From the NCBI GenBank assembly GCA_963781785.1, contig CAWAHD010000002.1:4092001-4156000 (forward strand): 64,000 nucleotides of DNA, read 5' to 3'. The notes under the pieces are model-generated. The model ran no database searches. It saw only the letters and a program-made list of their open reading frames with translations, and was not told where the DNA came from. Numbering within the stretch: the first letter of the stretch is position 1; every line of letters starts with the position of its first letter. A program made the position numbers and the translations under genes. The stretch comes from CAWAHD01 sp963781785 (GTDB lineage: Bacteria > Planctomycetota > Planctomycetia > Isosphaerales > Isosphaeraceae). This document shows, in pieces, positions 10,439-20,052 of the stretch.

Positions 10439-11662
10439 ATGTCCACGCAACCGTCCGTAGAGCGCCGTCGTCGACGCCTGTCCATCAGCCTGCGGGGACT
10501 GATGCTACTCGTCCTCTTGATCGGGCTCTGGATGGGTTGGACGATCAACCGGGCGGAGTCCCGGCGCAGAGCGGTTGCCGCCCTCAAGAAAAATGGGGCT
10601 CTCATTCTCTACGATTATGAATCGATGCGAGGCATCAAAACACCGACCGCGAGACAGTGGGCACCTGCCTGGCTCCGGTCGAGACTCGGGGACGACTATT
10701 TTCAAAACGTCACCTACGCCAACTTGATGCCAGCGGTCGGCCATACGTATCAGCTTACCGATCGCGATTTGGCACCTCTCGAGGCACTCGACCGGCTGGA
10801 AGATCTCGCCGTCGTTGACACACCGATCACCGACGCCGGTCTTGCTCACCTTGATGGACTGACGAGCTTGACGAGACTGATCCTCATTAATTTCGACGCC
10901 GCCAAGCCCAAGATGCACGTGACCGACGCGGGCCTCGCGCATTTGCAATGGATGACCAGGCTGCAAACTTTGGACCTCCAGGGCACGGACATCAGCGACG
11001 CCGGTCTGGAGCACCTCGCTCGGATGACGGACCTCGAGTCGCTCGGCCTCAGGCGGACCAAGGTCACTGGCGCCGGCCTGGCTCACCTGAGCCGGATGAA
11101 ACACCTTAAGTTTTTGAGAATTGACCGTACTCCGCTCACCGACGCCGGACTTGCGCATTTGCGTGGCATGGTCAGTCTCCAGGAATTGAGGCTCAGCGGC
11201 ACCAAGACGACCGATGCCGGCTTGGCGAACCTGGCAGGCCTGACCATGCTCCGCAGGCTTGACCTGGGATCCGAGAACAGCTCCGACCTCGGCCTGAGTC
11301 ATCTGGCGGGATTGACCACGATCCAAGAGCTGTATCTCGCAGGACCGCGGGTCACCGATCTTGGGATGGTCTACCTGGCACGGTGGAAAGACCTGAGGGA
11401 ACTTCGCATCCATGATTCCCGGGTAACTGACCTTGGCTTGGTTCAACTGCACGGATTGACCAAGCTCACGAATCTGTCCGTGGTCGGTTCGCCAGGGGTG
11501 ACTGACGCAGGTCTGGCCCAGCTTTACGGGCTGAGCCAGCTCCGGGAACTCTTCGTTGACTTAACAGGCGTCAGCGATGAAGGACTTGCCAAATTACGGT
11601 CGACGCTGCCGACCCTGGGCCGGACGAGTAATCGAAAACCGACGCCTGCTCCGAAGCAATAA
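10439..11662 (+). CDS. Membrane-anchored leucine-rich-repeat protein
   Basis: A 407-residue protein with an arginine-rich N-terminus, a single transmembrane segment (about 20-38), and about eleven ribonuclease-inhibitor-like leucine-rich repeats. Each repeat of 24-25 residues is built around T-D-A-G-L-A-H-L followed by an L-x-x-L-x-L strand. The repeat domain presumably faces the periplasm and binds protein; no enzymatic domain is present. ATG 10439 follows a clear AAGGAG site. It begins 22 bases after the spermidine-synthase-like gene and may be co-transcribed. The N-terminal S-L-R-G-L-M just before the helix recurs in the unrelated protein at 18223. It converges with the sulfatase, with only 12 bases between the two stops. 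Confidence 0.88.
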   Translation: MSTQPSVERRRRRLSISLRGLMLLVLLIGLWMGWTINRAESRRRAVAALKKNGALILYDYESMRGIKTPTARQWAPAWLRSRLGDDYFQNVTYANLMPAVGHTYQLTDRDLAPLEALDRLEDLAVVDTPITDAGLAHLDGLTSLTRLILINFDAAKPKMHVTDAGLAHLQWMTRLQTLDLQGTDISDAGLEHLARMTDLESLGLRRTKVTGAGLAHLSRMKHLKFLRIDRTPLTDAGLAHLRGMVSLQELRLSGTKTTDAGLANLAGLTMLRRLDLGSENSSDLGLSHLAGLTTIQELYLAGPRVTDLGMVYLARWKDLRELRIHDSRVTDLGLVQLHGLTKLTNLSVVGSPGVTDAGLAQLYGLSQLRELFVDLTGVSDEGLAKLRSTLPTLGRTSNRKPTPAPKQ

Positions 11663-11674
11663 TCGCCCGGCGGT

Positions 11675-13147
11675 CTATCTGGCACTTTGAGTCGCAGGAT
11701 CTGACAGAGGCCGGTCGCCGATCCGGGCCATCCAACCCTCGATGAGGCGTGCCAGGGCGGCGCGCTGGGCTTGGTGCTTCCGATCGGTCGAGGCGCCCAG
11801 GTCACGAGTCTCGCCGGGGTCTTCCGCCAGGTGATACAGCTCGTCCTGGCCCCCCGGTTCGAAATGCCGCACAAGCTTCCACTCGGAAGTGCGGACCATC
11901 CGCATCTGGGCGACTTGATAATGATGCATGTCATACTGTCCGAACAGCGTGTCGTCTCTGGGGTGCTTGTCCTGGCCGCGCAAGAGTGAGCCCATGCTTT
12001 GCCCCCGGATTTCGAGGTTGTCTGGCACTTCCAGTCCCGCCAGGTGCAGGATCGTTGGAAACAGGTCGAGGTTCGAGACGACCGGTTCAATGGTGGTCCC
12101 AGGTGTAATAACCCCGGGCCAGCAAACGAGGAGGGGAACCCGGATCGAGTCGTCGAACATGTTGGGTCGGAAACCTTTCTTGCCTTCCACCAACCAGGCA
12201 GCGTTGCCTTTGTGCCAGAGCCCGTGCTGGCCGATCATATATCCGTGGTCGCTCGTGAAGATCACGACCGTGTGAGACGAGAGCTCCCATTCATCGAGTT
12301 TCGCGAGCAATCGCCCCACATTCCGATCCACCGAGGAGACACTGGCGTAGTACTCGCGGTAAATCTGCTTGACCCGTTCGCGGGGCAGGCCGGGAACGTC
12401 GGGAATCGTCGGGTCGAGCGAGCGGTACAAAGCGGAATCTTGCTCGGGCACGGGGCCGTAAGGCGTGTGGGGTGCCCGGAAGTGAATCGACAGCAAGAAC
12501 GGTCGATCGCGGTGCTGCGCGATGAACGCCAAACCCTGCTCGACAAGCAAGTCCGGAAGCGAGCCTTTGAGCTGGCGAATACTTCCATCGACTTCGAGCC
12601 GGGGGTCAATGGGCAAGTTACTGCCGTCGCGAAAGCCAAAGAACCGGTCGAATCCCTGCCGGGTCGGGTGAAACCTTTCAAGCGATCCAAGGTGCCATTT
12701 ACCCGCCAGCATCGTTTGGTAACCAAAGCCCTTGAGCAGCTCGGGCCAGGTAATGGCCGCCGGTGCCAGGCCGAGGGCCGGTTCTTTTCGCGGATCGATC
12801 CAGTCGGCGATGCCGAGCTCACTTGGGTAGCGGCTGGTCATGAGTGCCGCTCGCGAAGGCGAGCAAACCGGTGTGACCGTGAACGCGTTGCGAAATGTGG
12901 CACCTCTTCGCGCCAGACGGTCGAGGTGAGGCGTCTTGATTTCCCGGTTCCCGTACGCTCCAAGGGCCCACTGAGCCAGGTCGTCGGTGTAGAGAAAGAC
13001 CATGTTGGGACGTTGTTCGGATTTCGATCGGTCGGAATGGGCGGCAGCTCCGTGGCCGGTGATCGTAAACACGGCAACAACCAAGACGACCGACATCGAG
13101 GGCAAGCGCGGCTGAGCTCTGTCGGTTCGCGGGGCCGGTCCGTGCAT
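11675..13147 (-). CDS. Secreted sulfatase (arylsulfatase family, S1)
   Basis: A 490-residue sulfatase. The hydrophobic segment near residues 18-36 is a signal peptide. The metal-binding aspartates are in TDD (54-56), and the activation motif C-S-P-S-R is at 95-99; its cysteine is converted to formylglycine by a sulfatase-maturing enzyme not encoded here. The core continues with the expected FTSDHGY strand and metal-ligand region and ends in the C-terminal subdomain. The likely role is removal of sulfate esters from algal or animal polysaccharides, common in Planctomycetes, but the substrate is unassigned. The ATG at 13147 has an AGAAGAG-like site upstream. Confidence 0.93.
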   Translation of the reverse strand: MHGPAPRTDRAQPRLPSMSVVLVVAVFTITGHGAAAHSDRSKSEQRPNMVFLYTDDLAQWALGAYGNREIKTPHLDRLARRGATFRNAFTVTPVCSPSRAALMTSRYPSELGIADWIDPRKEPALGLAPAAITWPELLKGFGYQTMLAGKWHLGSLERFHPTRQGFDRFFGFRDGSNLPIDPRLEVDGSIRQLKGSLPDLLVEQGLAFIAQHRDRPFLLSIHFRAPHTPYGPVPEQDSALYRSLDPTIPDVPGLPRERVKQIYREYYASVSSVDRNVGRLLAKLDEWELSSHTVVIFTSDHGYMIGQHGLWHKGNAAWLVEGKKGFRPNMFDDSIRVPLLVCWPGVITPGTTIEPVVSNLDLFPTILHLAGLEVPDNLEIRGQSMGSLLRGQDKHPRDDTLFGQYDMHHYQVAQMRMVRTSEWKLVRHFEPGGQDELYHLAEDPGETRDLGASTDRKHQAQRAALARLIEGWMARIGDRPLSDPATQSAR

Positions 13148-13403
13148 GGAAAGACTCTTCTCTTGTGGGTCGAGGTTCCGGTGGCGTTCGCTTGAGCCAG
13201 CGATCGACCAGAATCGCTCGTGTTCACGAGGACTAGCATTCCGTACACTATGCCGGTTATGATACCACGGCGCCGGGCGCTCCGCAGGAGTGCACTGGTT
13301 TTGGAACGAGGGTTCGGCAGACAGGCAACCGGCCCGATCAAGAGATCGAATCTCGATTTCTCGAAACCGTGTTGATCCTTTCTTACCGCCGTGAGGAAGA
13401 TCG

Positions 13404-13904
13404 ATGAACGATGATTTTGCGTCGCTCTATGCATACAACCGCTGGGCGGATGGACTCGTCCTTGATGCGTGCCGGAAGCTGACTGCCGAGCAATACGTGG
13501 CGGAGCCCGCCCCGGGCTGGTCGTCGGTCCGGTCAACGGTATTCCACATCGCGGTCGTGACGGACGGATGGCTGCGTCGCGTCGCGGGCGAGGAACTCGG
13601 CAGCGTTCCCGAAGAGGCCGATCTGGCAACGGTCGATGACGCCAGTCGCCTGCTGGATCGGGCCTACCAGCTTATCACCGACGTCTTGCCCACCCTCACG
13701 GTGGAACAACTGGCGACGCCTCGGACTTTCCAGGGCCGGGGCCGGGTGGCGATCTTGCCACCGTGGGTCGTGTTGCGGCATGTGGTCAACCACTCCACGT
13801 ACCACCGCGGCCAGGTTGCAGCCAAGCTCAAGCGGCTCGGCGTCGACCCGCCGGCGACGGACCTGGTTTTCTGGGCAATCGCGCAGATGCCGCAGAAGGC
13901 ATGA
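13404..13904 (+). CDS. DinB family protein
   Basis: A 166-residue four-helix-bundle protein of the DinB/YfiT superfamily. It has the metal-binding histidine triad H48, H130 and H134 (motif H-V-V-N-H-S-T-Y-H-R-G-Q). Members are thiol-dependent transferases or of unknown function, some damage-inducible. The ATG is preceded by GAGGA. It stands alone between the sulfatase (divergent) and the PSD1 gene. The 256 bases upstream hold the divergent promoters and nothing else I can recognise. No partner gene suggests a substrate such as bacillithiol or mycothiol. Confidence 0.9.
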   Translation: MNDDFASLYAYNRWADGLVLDACRKLTAEQYVAEPAPGWSSVRSTVFHIAVVTDGWLRRVAGEELGSVPEEADLATVDDASRLLDRAYQLITDVLPTLTVEQLATPRTFQGRGRVAILPPWVVLRHVVNHSTYHRGQVAAKLKRLGVDPPATDLVFWAIAQMPQKA

Positions 13905-14087
13905 AGCAAAAGGATTGACGGTGCGCCTGACACGCCAAGCCGCGCAGTAGAGTCTCCAAACCGTTGCTTCCCTGGTCCATCCGATTTATGATCTACGATT
14001 GTTGAACATCCTGCCCCGGCGGTCCGATACCGGAATTGGATCTCTCTCGCATAACTTCGATCTGACGCGAACCGAGGACCTCCGCCG

Positions 14088-16655
14088 ATGAGGACGCTTG
14101 AGCGGCCGTGGCCGCCATGCTCTGGCGTGGTCATTGTCGCACTGAGCACTCTGGCGGCAGGCTGCCTGGCGGATTCCGTCTGCGCCGGCGAGCCTGGCGT
14201 CGACCCAAAGGCTCAAGCCGCTCGCGAGCAGTTCTTCGAGCAGAACGTGCGGCCCCTCTTGGCGCGGAACTGCCACTCCTGCCACAGCGACAAGAAGCAG
14301 AAAGGGGGGCTGCGGCTGGACTCGCTTGCGGCAATCCTCAAGGGAGGCAAGACCGGGCCGGCGGTCGTGCCGGGTAAGCCGGATGAAAGCCTGCTTGTCG
14401 ATGCGATCAACTACGAAGGGCCCGAGATGCCCCCGACCGGCAAGCTCGCGCCCGAGAAAATCGCCATCCTCACGCGCTGGATCTCCCTGGGTGCACCCTG
14501 GCCACGCGATCGAGCAGCGCACGCATTGACCACATCGGCTGCCGCGTCAAGATCCAGGCTCACCGCCGCCGATCGGGCGTTCTGGTCGCTCCAATCGGTG
14601 CGGAGACCCAAGCTTCCCGAGCTACCTCGAGCGCAGGAGAGCGCCTGGTCGGCCTGGTCGCGAAATGCGATCGATCACTTCATCCTCAAAGCGCTCCTGG
14701 ACCACGGTCTGACGCCCGCGCCCGAGGCCGACAAGCTGACCTTGATCCGGCGCGCCACCTTCGACGTGACCGGGTTGCCGCCGACCCTCGGGGAAATCGA
14801 CGCTTTTCTGGCCGATGACACGCCCGATGCTTACGAGCACATGATCGACCGCCTGCTGGCTTCGCCGCGGTACGGCGAGCGGTCGGCGAGTCACTGGCTC
14901 GACCTGGTTCGCTATGCCGAGTCCGACGGATACCGCCAGGACGCCTTCCGCCCCCAGGCCTGGCGCTATCGCGACTATGTCGTCCGAGCATTCAACACCG
15001 ACAAATCATACGACCGCTTCTTGACCGAACAGCTTGCTGGCGATGAGCTTGATCCGGACGACCCCGAGATGCGGATTGCCGCCGGTTACCTGCGCCTGGG
15101 TACCTACGAATACAATCAGCGCAACGTGCGTGGGCAATGGGCCGACATTCTCAATGATATGACCGATGTCACCGGTGAGGTTTTCCTGGGGCTGAGTGTC
15201 GGCTGTGCCCGCTGCCACGACCACAAGTTTGACCCAATTCTTCAGAAGGACTATTACCGTCTTCAGGCGTTTTTCACTCCACTATTACCCCGAGACGACC
15301 TGACGACGGTCCCTCCGCGCCAGTGGGCTATTTATCAAGTGAAGTGGGCGGCGTGGGAGAAAGCGGCGGGCAAAATCCTCGGCCAGATCGATGCCCTTGA
15401 ACAACCCTTTCGCGACAAGGGGACTGCTTCGGCAACCGCAAAGCTTCCCGAAGAAATCCAGGCCATTCTGCGCAAGCCCGAGAAGGATCGATCACTGCTG
15501 GAGAAACAACTGGGCGCTCTGGCATACCGGCAGATCCGTTTCGAGCACGACCAAGTGCCCGCGCAAATCAAAGCACCGGTCAAGGTCCAATGGGAGAGGC
15601 TGCAACAGGAGCTGAAGCAATTTCGAGCCTTGCAGCCGGTCGCTCCGCAGGCCGTGCTGACGGTGAGCGATGTGGGCCCGAGTTCACCGGTGACGTGGAT
15701 TCCAGGCCAGCACAACGTGGGTCCGATCGAGCCGGGGTTTCCCTCGGTGCTCGACCCGGCACCGGCGCGGATCGAGTCGCCTGCGGCTGCTCCGAGATCG
15801 ACTGGGCGCCGGCTGGCCCTGGCTCGGTGGCTCGGCCGGGCTGATAATCCGCTCTCGACCCGCGTGATCGTCAACCGGGTCTGGCAGAACCACTTCGGCC
15901 GGGGCGTGGTCGGTACTCCCAGCGACTTCGGCCACCTGGGCGAGAGCCCCAGCCATCCCGAGCTGCTCGACTGGCTGGCGGCCGAGCTCGTCGCGCAGGG
16001 CTGGCATCTCAAGCCCTTGCACCGAATGATCCTCACCTCGGCAGCCTATCGCCAGGCGTCAGAGCGCTCCACAAGTGATCTTGCGCAGGCCAGCCGGGTC
16101 GACCCGGAGAACCGGTTGCTCTGGAAGCGGACGGTAAAACGGCTCGACGCCGGGGAGATCCGCGACGCCATGCTTGCCGCCGGTGGCGAGCTCGAGCCGG
16201 TGATGGGAGGTCAAAGCGCTCGCGGCTCACAGGCCCGCCGCACGATCGACACCATGACGGTTCGCAACACCCCAGACGCACTTCTGGACGCCTTTGATGC
16301 ACCCGACGGAAGTGCGACGACGCCGCGCCGCAATACGACGACGACGGTCAACCAGGCCCTGCTCTTGATCAACGGCGAGTGGGCCTTGACCCGGGCCAAG
16401 GCCCTCGCCCTCCGGCTCGAGCGGCTAAAGCCAGGGTCAAAAGACCCCCGGGGCCGGATTGTGCTGGCGTACCGCTTGACCCTTGGCCGGCCTCCCGAAC
16501 CCGACGAGCTCGAACAGGCCGCCCGGTTCCTTGATTGCCAGGCCCGACTCGCTCGTTCGCAGAAGAGCCAGGCTGAAAATCCAACCGATCGCGCGGCACT
16601 TGTGGACTTCTGTCATGTTCTCTTAAACTCAAATGAGTTTATCTACCTTGACTGA
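14088..16655 (+). CDS. PSD1 family cytochrome: PSCyt1-DUF1549-DUF1553
   Basis: An 855-residue secreted protein characteristic of Planctomycetes. After a signal peptide (about 1-35) comes a planctomycete cytochrome c domain with C-H-S-C-H (62-66), then DUF1549 (about 190-400), which carries a second C-A-R-C-H motif (373-377), and DUF1553 (about 570-840) up to the conserved N-S-N-E-F-I-Y-L-D end. The biochemical role is unproven; the domain set suggests a periplasmic heme-dependent enzyme or a partner of DUF1501 proteins. The DUF1501 gene begins 10 bases after its stop, the standard pairing for this family. The reading frame is intact, unlike its partner. Confidence 0.95.
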   Translation: MRTLERPWPPCSGVVIVALSTLAAGCLADSVCAGEPGVDPKAQAAREQFFEQNVRPLLARNCHSCHSDKKQKGGLRLDSLAAILKGGKTGPAVVPGKPDESLLVDAINYEGPEMPPTGKLAPEKIAILTRWISLGAPWPRDRAAHALTTSAAASRSRLTAADRAFWSLQSVRRPKLPELPRAQESAWSAWSRNAIDHFILKALLDHGLTPAPEADKLTLIRRATFDVTGLPPTLGEIDAFLADDTPDAYEHMIDRLLASPRYGERSASHWLDLVRYAESDGYRQDAFRPQAWRYRDYVVRAFNTDKSYDRFLTEQLAGDELDPDDPEMRIAAGYLRLGTYEYNQRNVRGQWADILNDMTDVTGEVFLGLSVGCARCHDHKFDPILQKDYYRLQAFFTPLLPRDDLTTVPPRQWAIYQVKWAAWEKAAGKILGQIDALEQPFRDKGTASATAKLPEEIQAILRKPEKDRSLLEKQLGALAYRQIRFEHDQVPAQIKAPVKVQWERLQQELKQFRALQPVAPQAVLTVSDVGPSSPVTWIPGQHNVGPIEPGFPSVLDPAPARIESPAAAPRSTGRRLALARWLGRADNPLSTRVIVNRVWQNHFGRGVVGTPSDFGHLGESPSHPELLDWLAAELVAQGWHLKPLHRMILTSAAYRQASERSTSDLAQASRVDPENRLLWKRTVKRLDAGEIRDAMLAAGGELEPVMGGQSARGSQARRTIDTMTVRNTPDALLDAFDAPDGSATTPRRNTTTTVNQALLLINGEWALTRAKALALRLERLKPGSKDPRGRIVLAYRLTLGRPPEPDELEQAARFLDCQARLARSQKSQAENPTDRAALVDFCHVLLNSNEFIYLD

Positions 16656-16665
16656 AACGGACGCG

Positions 16666-18154
16666 ATGCGCTGTCTCAAGCTTGAAACGAAATCTCTCGA
16701 TTCACAGGAGTCGGGATCGGCTCGACAGGCATTGGAGCGCGTGCTGCCCACGACTCGCCGCGACTGGCTCTTGCAGGCCGGCGCGGGTTTTGGTGCCCTG
16801 GCGCTGCTGGATCTCTTGCGCGCGACGCCGGGGCCGGCGCTGAGCCAGGGTCTGAATCGTCAAGTGCCGGTTCATGGCACCGGCCTGTCACGGCCCGGAG
16901 CGTGATCTTCCTGTTCATGGAAGGAGGTCCCAGCCACCTCGACACGTTTGATCCCAAGCCCGCCTTGAACCGTCTGGCCGGACAGTCGCTTCCTCCCAGC
17001 TTCAAACCGGTGATCACTCCGATGGGCGAAGGCCGCGCACCACTCTTGGCCTCGAAGCGAAGATGGAAGCAGCACGGCCAGAGCGGGATCTGGGTCTCCG
17101 ACTGGCTTCCGCACATTGCCACCTGCGCGGACGACCTGGCAGTGATCCATTCGTGCTGGTCCAACGGCCTCAACCATGTCGGGGGTGTTTGCCAGATGAA
17201 CACCGGCTCGACCCTGGCGGGCCGTCCTTCGCTCGGAAGCTGGGTGACGTACGGGCTGGGGACGGAAAATGCCAACCTTCCGGGGTTCGTCGTCATGAAG
17301 GACGCTCCCCGCGCCAGGTGGCCGGCGGCCCGCGGAACTGGGGCGCGGGCTTCATGCCGGCGGTCTACCAGGGGACGCGGATCGAGAGCGGGCGCGAGCC
17401 GATCGCCAACCTGCACTCCCCGGCAGGCCTTGGCCCGGCGCGACAGCAGGGCAAGCTCGAGCTCCTGAGCCGGCTCAATCGCCGTCATCTGGAACCGCGG
17501 CACGACCAGACCGAGCTCGACGCCCGGATCAAGAGCTATGAGCTGGCGTTTCGCATGCAGGCCGAGGCCCCCGAGGCTGTCGACCTGGCGGGCGAGACGG
17601 CGAGCACCCGCGCCCTTTACGGCCTTGAAGCTCCCGCGACCGAGAGCATCGGCCGGCTTTGCCTGCTGGCCCGCCGGCTGGTCGAGCGAGGCGTGCGGTT
17701 CATTCAGATCTACTGTGGCGCCGGCAGCAAGTGGGACGCTCATAGCAACATCGAAAGGAATCATGCGCAGACCTGCGGCGCAATGGATCGGCCCGTCGCC
17801 GGGCTTCTCAAGGATCTGAAATGCCGGGGTCTGCTCGATCAAACTCTTGTCGTCTGGGGCGGCGAGTTCGGCCGCACTCCGATGTCCGAGAAAGGCGACG
17901 GCCGCGACCATAACCCCTACGGCTTCACGATGTGGATGGCCGGCGGCGGAGTCAGAGAAGGAATCGTGGTCGGCAAGACCGATGAAGTCGGTCTCCATGC
18001 CATTCTTGACCGGCTGCACGTCCATGACATCCACGCCACGATCCTTCACGCGCTGGGCGTCGATCATGCGAGGCTGATCTACCGCCACCAAGGCCGCCCC
18101 GAACGACCGACCGTCAACGAGGGCAGAGTCTTTCGAGGCTTGCTCAAGGCCTAG
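16666..18154 (+). CDS. DUF1501 family protein, TAT-exported, split by two frameshifts
   Basis: A DUF1501 protein (sulfatase/alkaline-phosphatase-like fold) paired with the PSD1 gene just upstream. The TAT signal (R-R-D-W-L-L-Q-A-G) is in the first piece, 16666 to about 16875. The conserved F-M-E-G-G-P-S-H-L-D-T-F-D metal-site strand is in a second frame (about 16870-17320). The remainder, including G-G-E-F-G-R-T-P and the GRDHNP metal site, is in a third frame (about 17320-18154). The first shift lies between 16868 and 16890, just before the invariant V-I-F-L-F-M. The second lies at about 17316-17340, before G-G-P-R-N-W-G-A-G-F. Corrected, the protein would be about 495 residues, normal for the family, so I read these as indel errors. 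ATG 16666 is preferred over ATG 16633, which overlaps the PSD1 gene. Confidence 0.85.
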
Positions 18155-18222
18155 GATTCAGGCCAGTATCTCTGCGGCGTGCGTGCGTTCTGACCACGAG
18201 CGCGGCCCTCTTGGGAAGATCC

Positions 18223-18798
18223 ATGCAACGATTCCGATTCTCGCTCCGCGGACTGATGGTTGCGATCGTGCTCTTGGGAGTTGCATTCGCGGGGCTCCGG
18301 TCGCCGACACCCATCTGGGCGAATATCTGGTTCTCCTTCAGCCTTGTCATGCTGACTCTATCCCTCCCGGCTGCCGTGTACCGTCAGGGCGAGAAACGCG
18401 CGTTCTGGATCGGTTTCGCCAGCTTCGGCTGGGTGTACTTTGTCGCGACGCTCGCGCCTTGGTTTCAAACGGAGTTTGGCTTTCAGCTCGTGACCACGAC
18501 GCTGCTTGATTTGCTGGCGCCGTATATCGTGCGGCAGGATTATTTGCTGCGGAATTACGTTGGTTCGTTCAACCCCCCGTCCGCTCCGGTCGCGCCGACA
18601 CCCTGGCAGCTCTGGAATCTGCCGGAGTTTCCTCCCGAGCATCCCTGGCGGATGGTCGGATACGCGCCCCTGCTCTGCCCCGGGCTTTATTTGCGAATCG
18701 GCCACGAGATCTTCTGCATGCTGATCGCTTTTTTCGGTGGAGAGACCGTGCGTTATCTGGCTGCCAAGGGATCGCAGCCTGCACTTCCAGGGCGATGA
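18223..18798 (+). CDS. Polytopic membrane protein of unknown function
   Basis: A 191-residue protein that I cannot assign to a named family. It opens with a basic F-S-L-R-G-L-M motif leading into a transmembrane helix. Three or four further hydrophobic segments follow, at about 27-45, 60-80, 90-110 and near 160-180. No catalytic motif is visible. ATG 18223 has a GGGAAG site; a TTG four codons upstream is possible. It sits 68 bases after the DUF1501 gene on the same strand and converges with the hydrolase at 18815. The N-terminal motif is shared with the LRR protein at 10439, suggesting a common membrane-insertion or sorting signal. Confidence 0.75.
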   Translation: MQRFRFSLRGLMVAIVLLGVAFAGLRSPTPIWANIWFSFSLVMLTLSLPAAVYRQGEKRAFWIGFASFGWVYFVATLAPWFQTEFGFQLVTTTLLDLLAPYIVRQDYLLRNYVGSFNPPSAPVAPTPWQLWNLPEFPPEHPWRMVGYAPLLCPGLYLRIGHEIFCMLIAFFGGETVRYLAAKGSQPALPGR

Positions 18799-18814
18799 TC
18801 CGAGCGGCTGTGGT

Positions 18815-19819
18815 CTACCGTGCTAGCCAGCTCACCATCGTCCGCGTGACCAGGTCGGCGGCATCCTGCTGCACGAAATGGCCCGCTCCCGGGATCGTCA
18901 CGAGCGTCAGGTCCTTGTCGATCCAGTTCCAGGTGTTGTTGAGAGCACCGGGCAAGAGGGCCTGGTCTTTCAGGCCGTGGATCAGAAGAACCGAACATTG
19001 GACCGGGGGAAATGACGGGGCGACCGGTTTCGCGGCGGCATCTGGGCTGGAATCAGCGGGAATGCGTGGGTAATTTGCCTTGTAATAATTGAGCATACCT
19101 TCCAGAGACGACCGCCGCAGGGCCGCGCCATAGACCTTGCGCGCTTCGGGGTCGCTGACCCACATGCTCAGGCGCTCGACGGAAACATGCTGTGCGGCGT
19201 CGGCCTTCTGGAAATTGCGAGCGTACTGGCTGTTCTTCTGCTGCTCTGGGTTGGTCGCCAGCTCGCGCAAAAGTCCGCGTGGATGGGGCAGGTTGAGCAC
19301 GATCAACCGATCAGTCAGCTCGGGGTGTGTCATTGCAAAGGTCCACGCGACCAGTCCGCCCCAGTCGTGTCCCACGATCACCGCCTTGCCTGGTCCGAAA
19401 TGCTTGACCACCGCAACGACGTCGGCGACGAGCTTGCCGGTCGTGTAGCTCTCGACACCCTCGGGCTGCCCGCTCAGGTTGTAGCCCCGCTGGTCGATCG
19501 CAACGACGTGGAATTGTTTCGCCAGCGCTGGCATCTGCGCACGCCAGGAATACCAGAAATCGGGAAAGCCGTGAATCATCACAACCAGCGGATCCTGCTT
19601 CCGGCCCAGGCTCACGTAGTGAATCTTGACGCCACCGGAGTCGACGAATCCCTCTTCAGCCTGGGGCAGCAAGCTGGAAGCTGGGACAGCCGGCTCGGGA
19701 GCCTGGCCGAAGGACACGGCCGAGAGTCCCGGCAGAACCCCCAAGGCAAGCACCAGGGCCAAGCCTTGCCCCGCCCGGATCGTGCCGGGCCTAAGAGAGC
19801 CGCGTGTCGTGTGCATCAT
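18815..19819 (-). CDS. Alpha/beta hydrolase, epoxide hydrolase-like, secreted
   Basis: A 334-residue alpha/beta hydrolase with an N-terminal signal peptide (about 15-39). The oxyanion-hole motif HGFP is at 83-86. The nucleophile elbow G-H-D-W-G-G places aspartate at 152, the residue used by epoxide hydrolases and haloalkane dehalogenases. The acid is probably D285 and the catalytic histidine H314 in G-A-G-H-F. A cap-domain tyrosine motif (Y-Y-K-A-N-Y) fits epoxide hydrolase better than dehalogenase. Export is unusual for classical soluble epoxide hydrolases but recurs in planctomycete and proteobacterial homologues. It diverges from the BlaI/M56 module across about 230 bases. Confidence 0.9.
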   Translation of the reverse strand: MMHTTRGSLRPGTIRAGQGLALVLALGVLPGLSAVSFGQAPEPAVPASSLLPQAEEGFVDSGGVKIHYVSLGRKQDPLVVMIHGFPDFWYSWRAQMPALAKQFHVVAIDQRGYNLSGQPEGVESYTTGKLVADVVAVVKHFGPGKAVIVGHDWGGLVAWTFAMTHPELTDRLIVLNLPHPRGLLRELATNPEQQKNSQYARNFQKADAAQHVSVERLSMWVSDPEARKVYGAALRRSSLEGMLNYYKANYPRIPADSSPDAAAKPVAPSFPPVQCSVLLIHGLKDQALLPGALNNTWNWIDKDLTLVTIPGAGHFVQQDAADLVTRTMVSWLAR

Positions 19820-19971
19820 GTGATTCCCTCAGTTCGTTTCGTACGGAGCAGCCGCTCGACGTACTGACAAACTCCCAGTCTACACGGTTCGACCAGACCG
19901 GGCGCCAGCACGCTGTTCCACTGGCTGGATTCAGCCCCGGACCTGCCCGACGCAAATTGCGTGACTCGACC

Positions 19972-19999
19972 TTGACGACTGATTCTAATTCTATAGAAT
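19972..19999 (+). promoter_or_regulatory. Promoter with overlapping palindromic operator for blaI/M56
   Basis: A sigma70-like promoter: TTGACG at 19972-19977, a 16-base spacer, and TAGAAT at 19994-19999 (5/6 matches each). The perfect 12-base palindrome ATTCTATAGAAT (19988-19999) covers the -10 element. A BlaI-type repressor dimer binding here would block its own transcription, the usual autoregulation in BlaI/MecI systems. The match is visible in sequence; binding is inferred. Confidence 0.55.
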
Positions 20000-20052
20000 A
20001 CTCCTCATCATGATGACGCGATCGAGTGCTCGTTGCGGGGGATGACGCGACG

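Noticed and set aside
13200..13400. A possible tRNA-like stretch around GAGATCGAATCTCGA
   Set aside because: The T-loop-like word is present but no acceptor stem or anticodon arm can be folded around it.
16676..18091. A 471-residue minus-strand frame over the first DUF1501 gene
   Set aside because: It is uninterrupted only because it is the complement; the plus strand carries the DUF1501 motifs in three frames and follows the PSD1 gene in the standard order.
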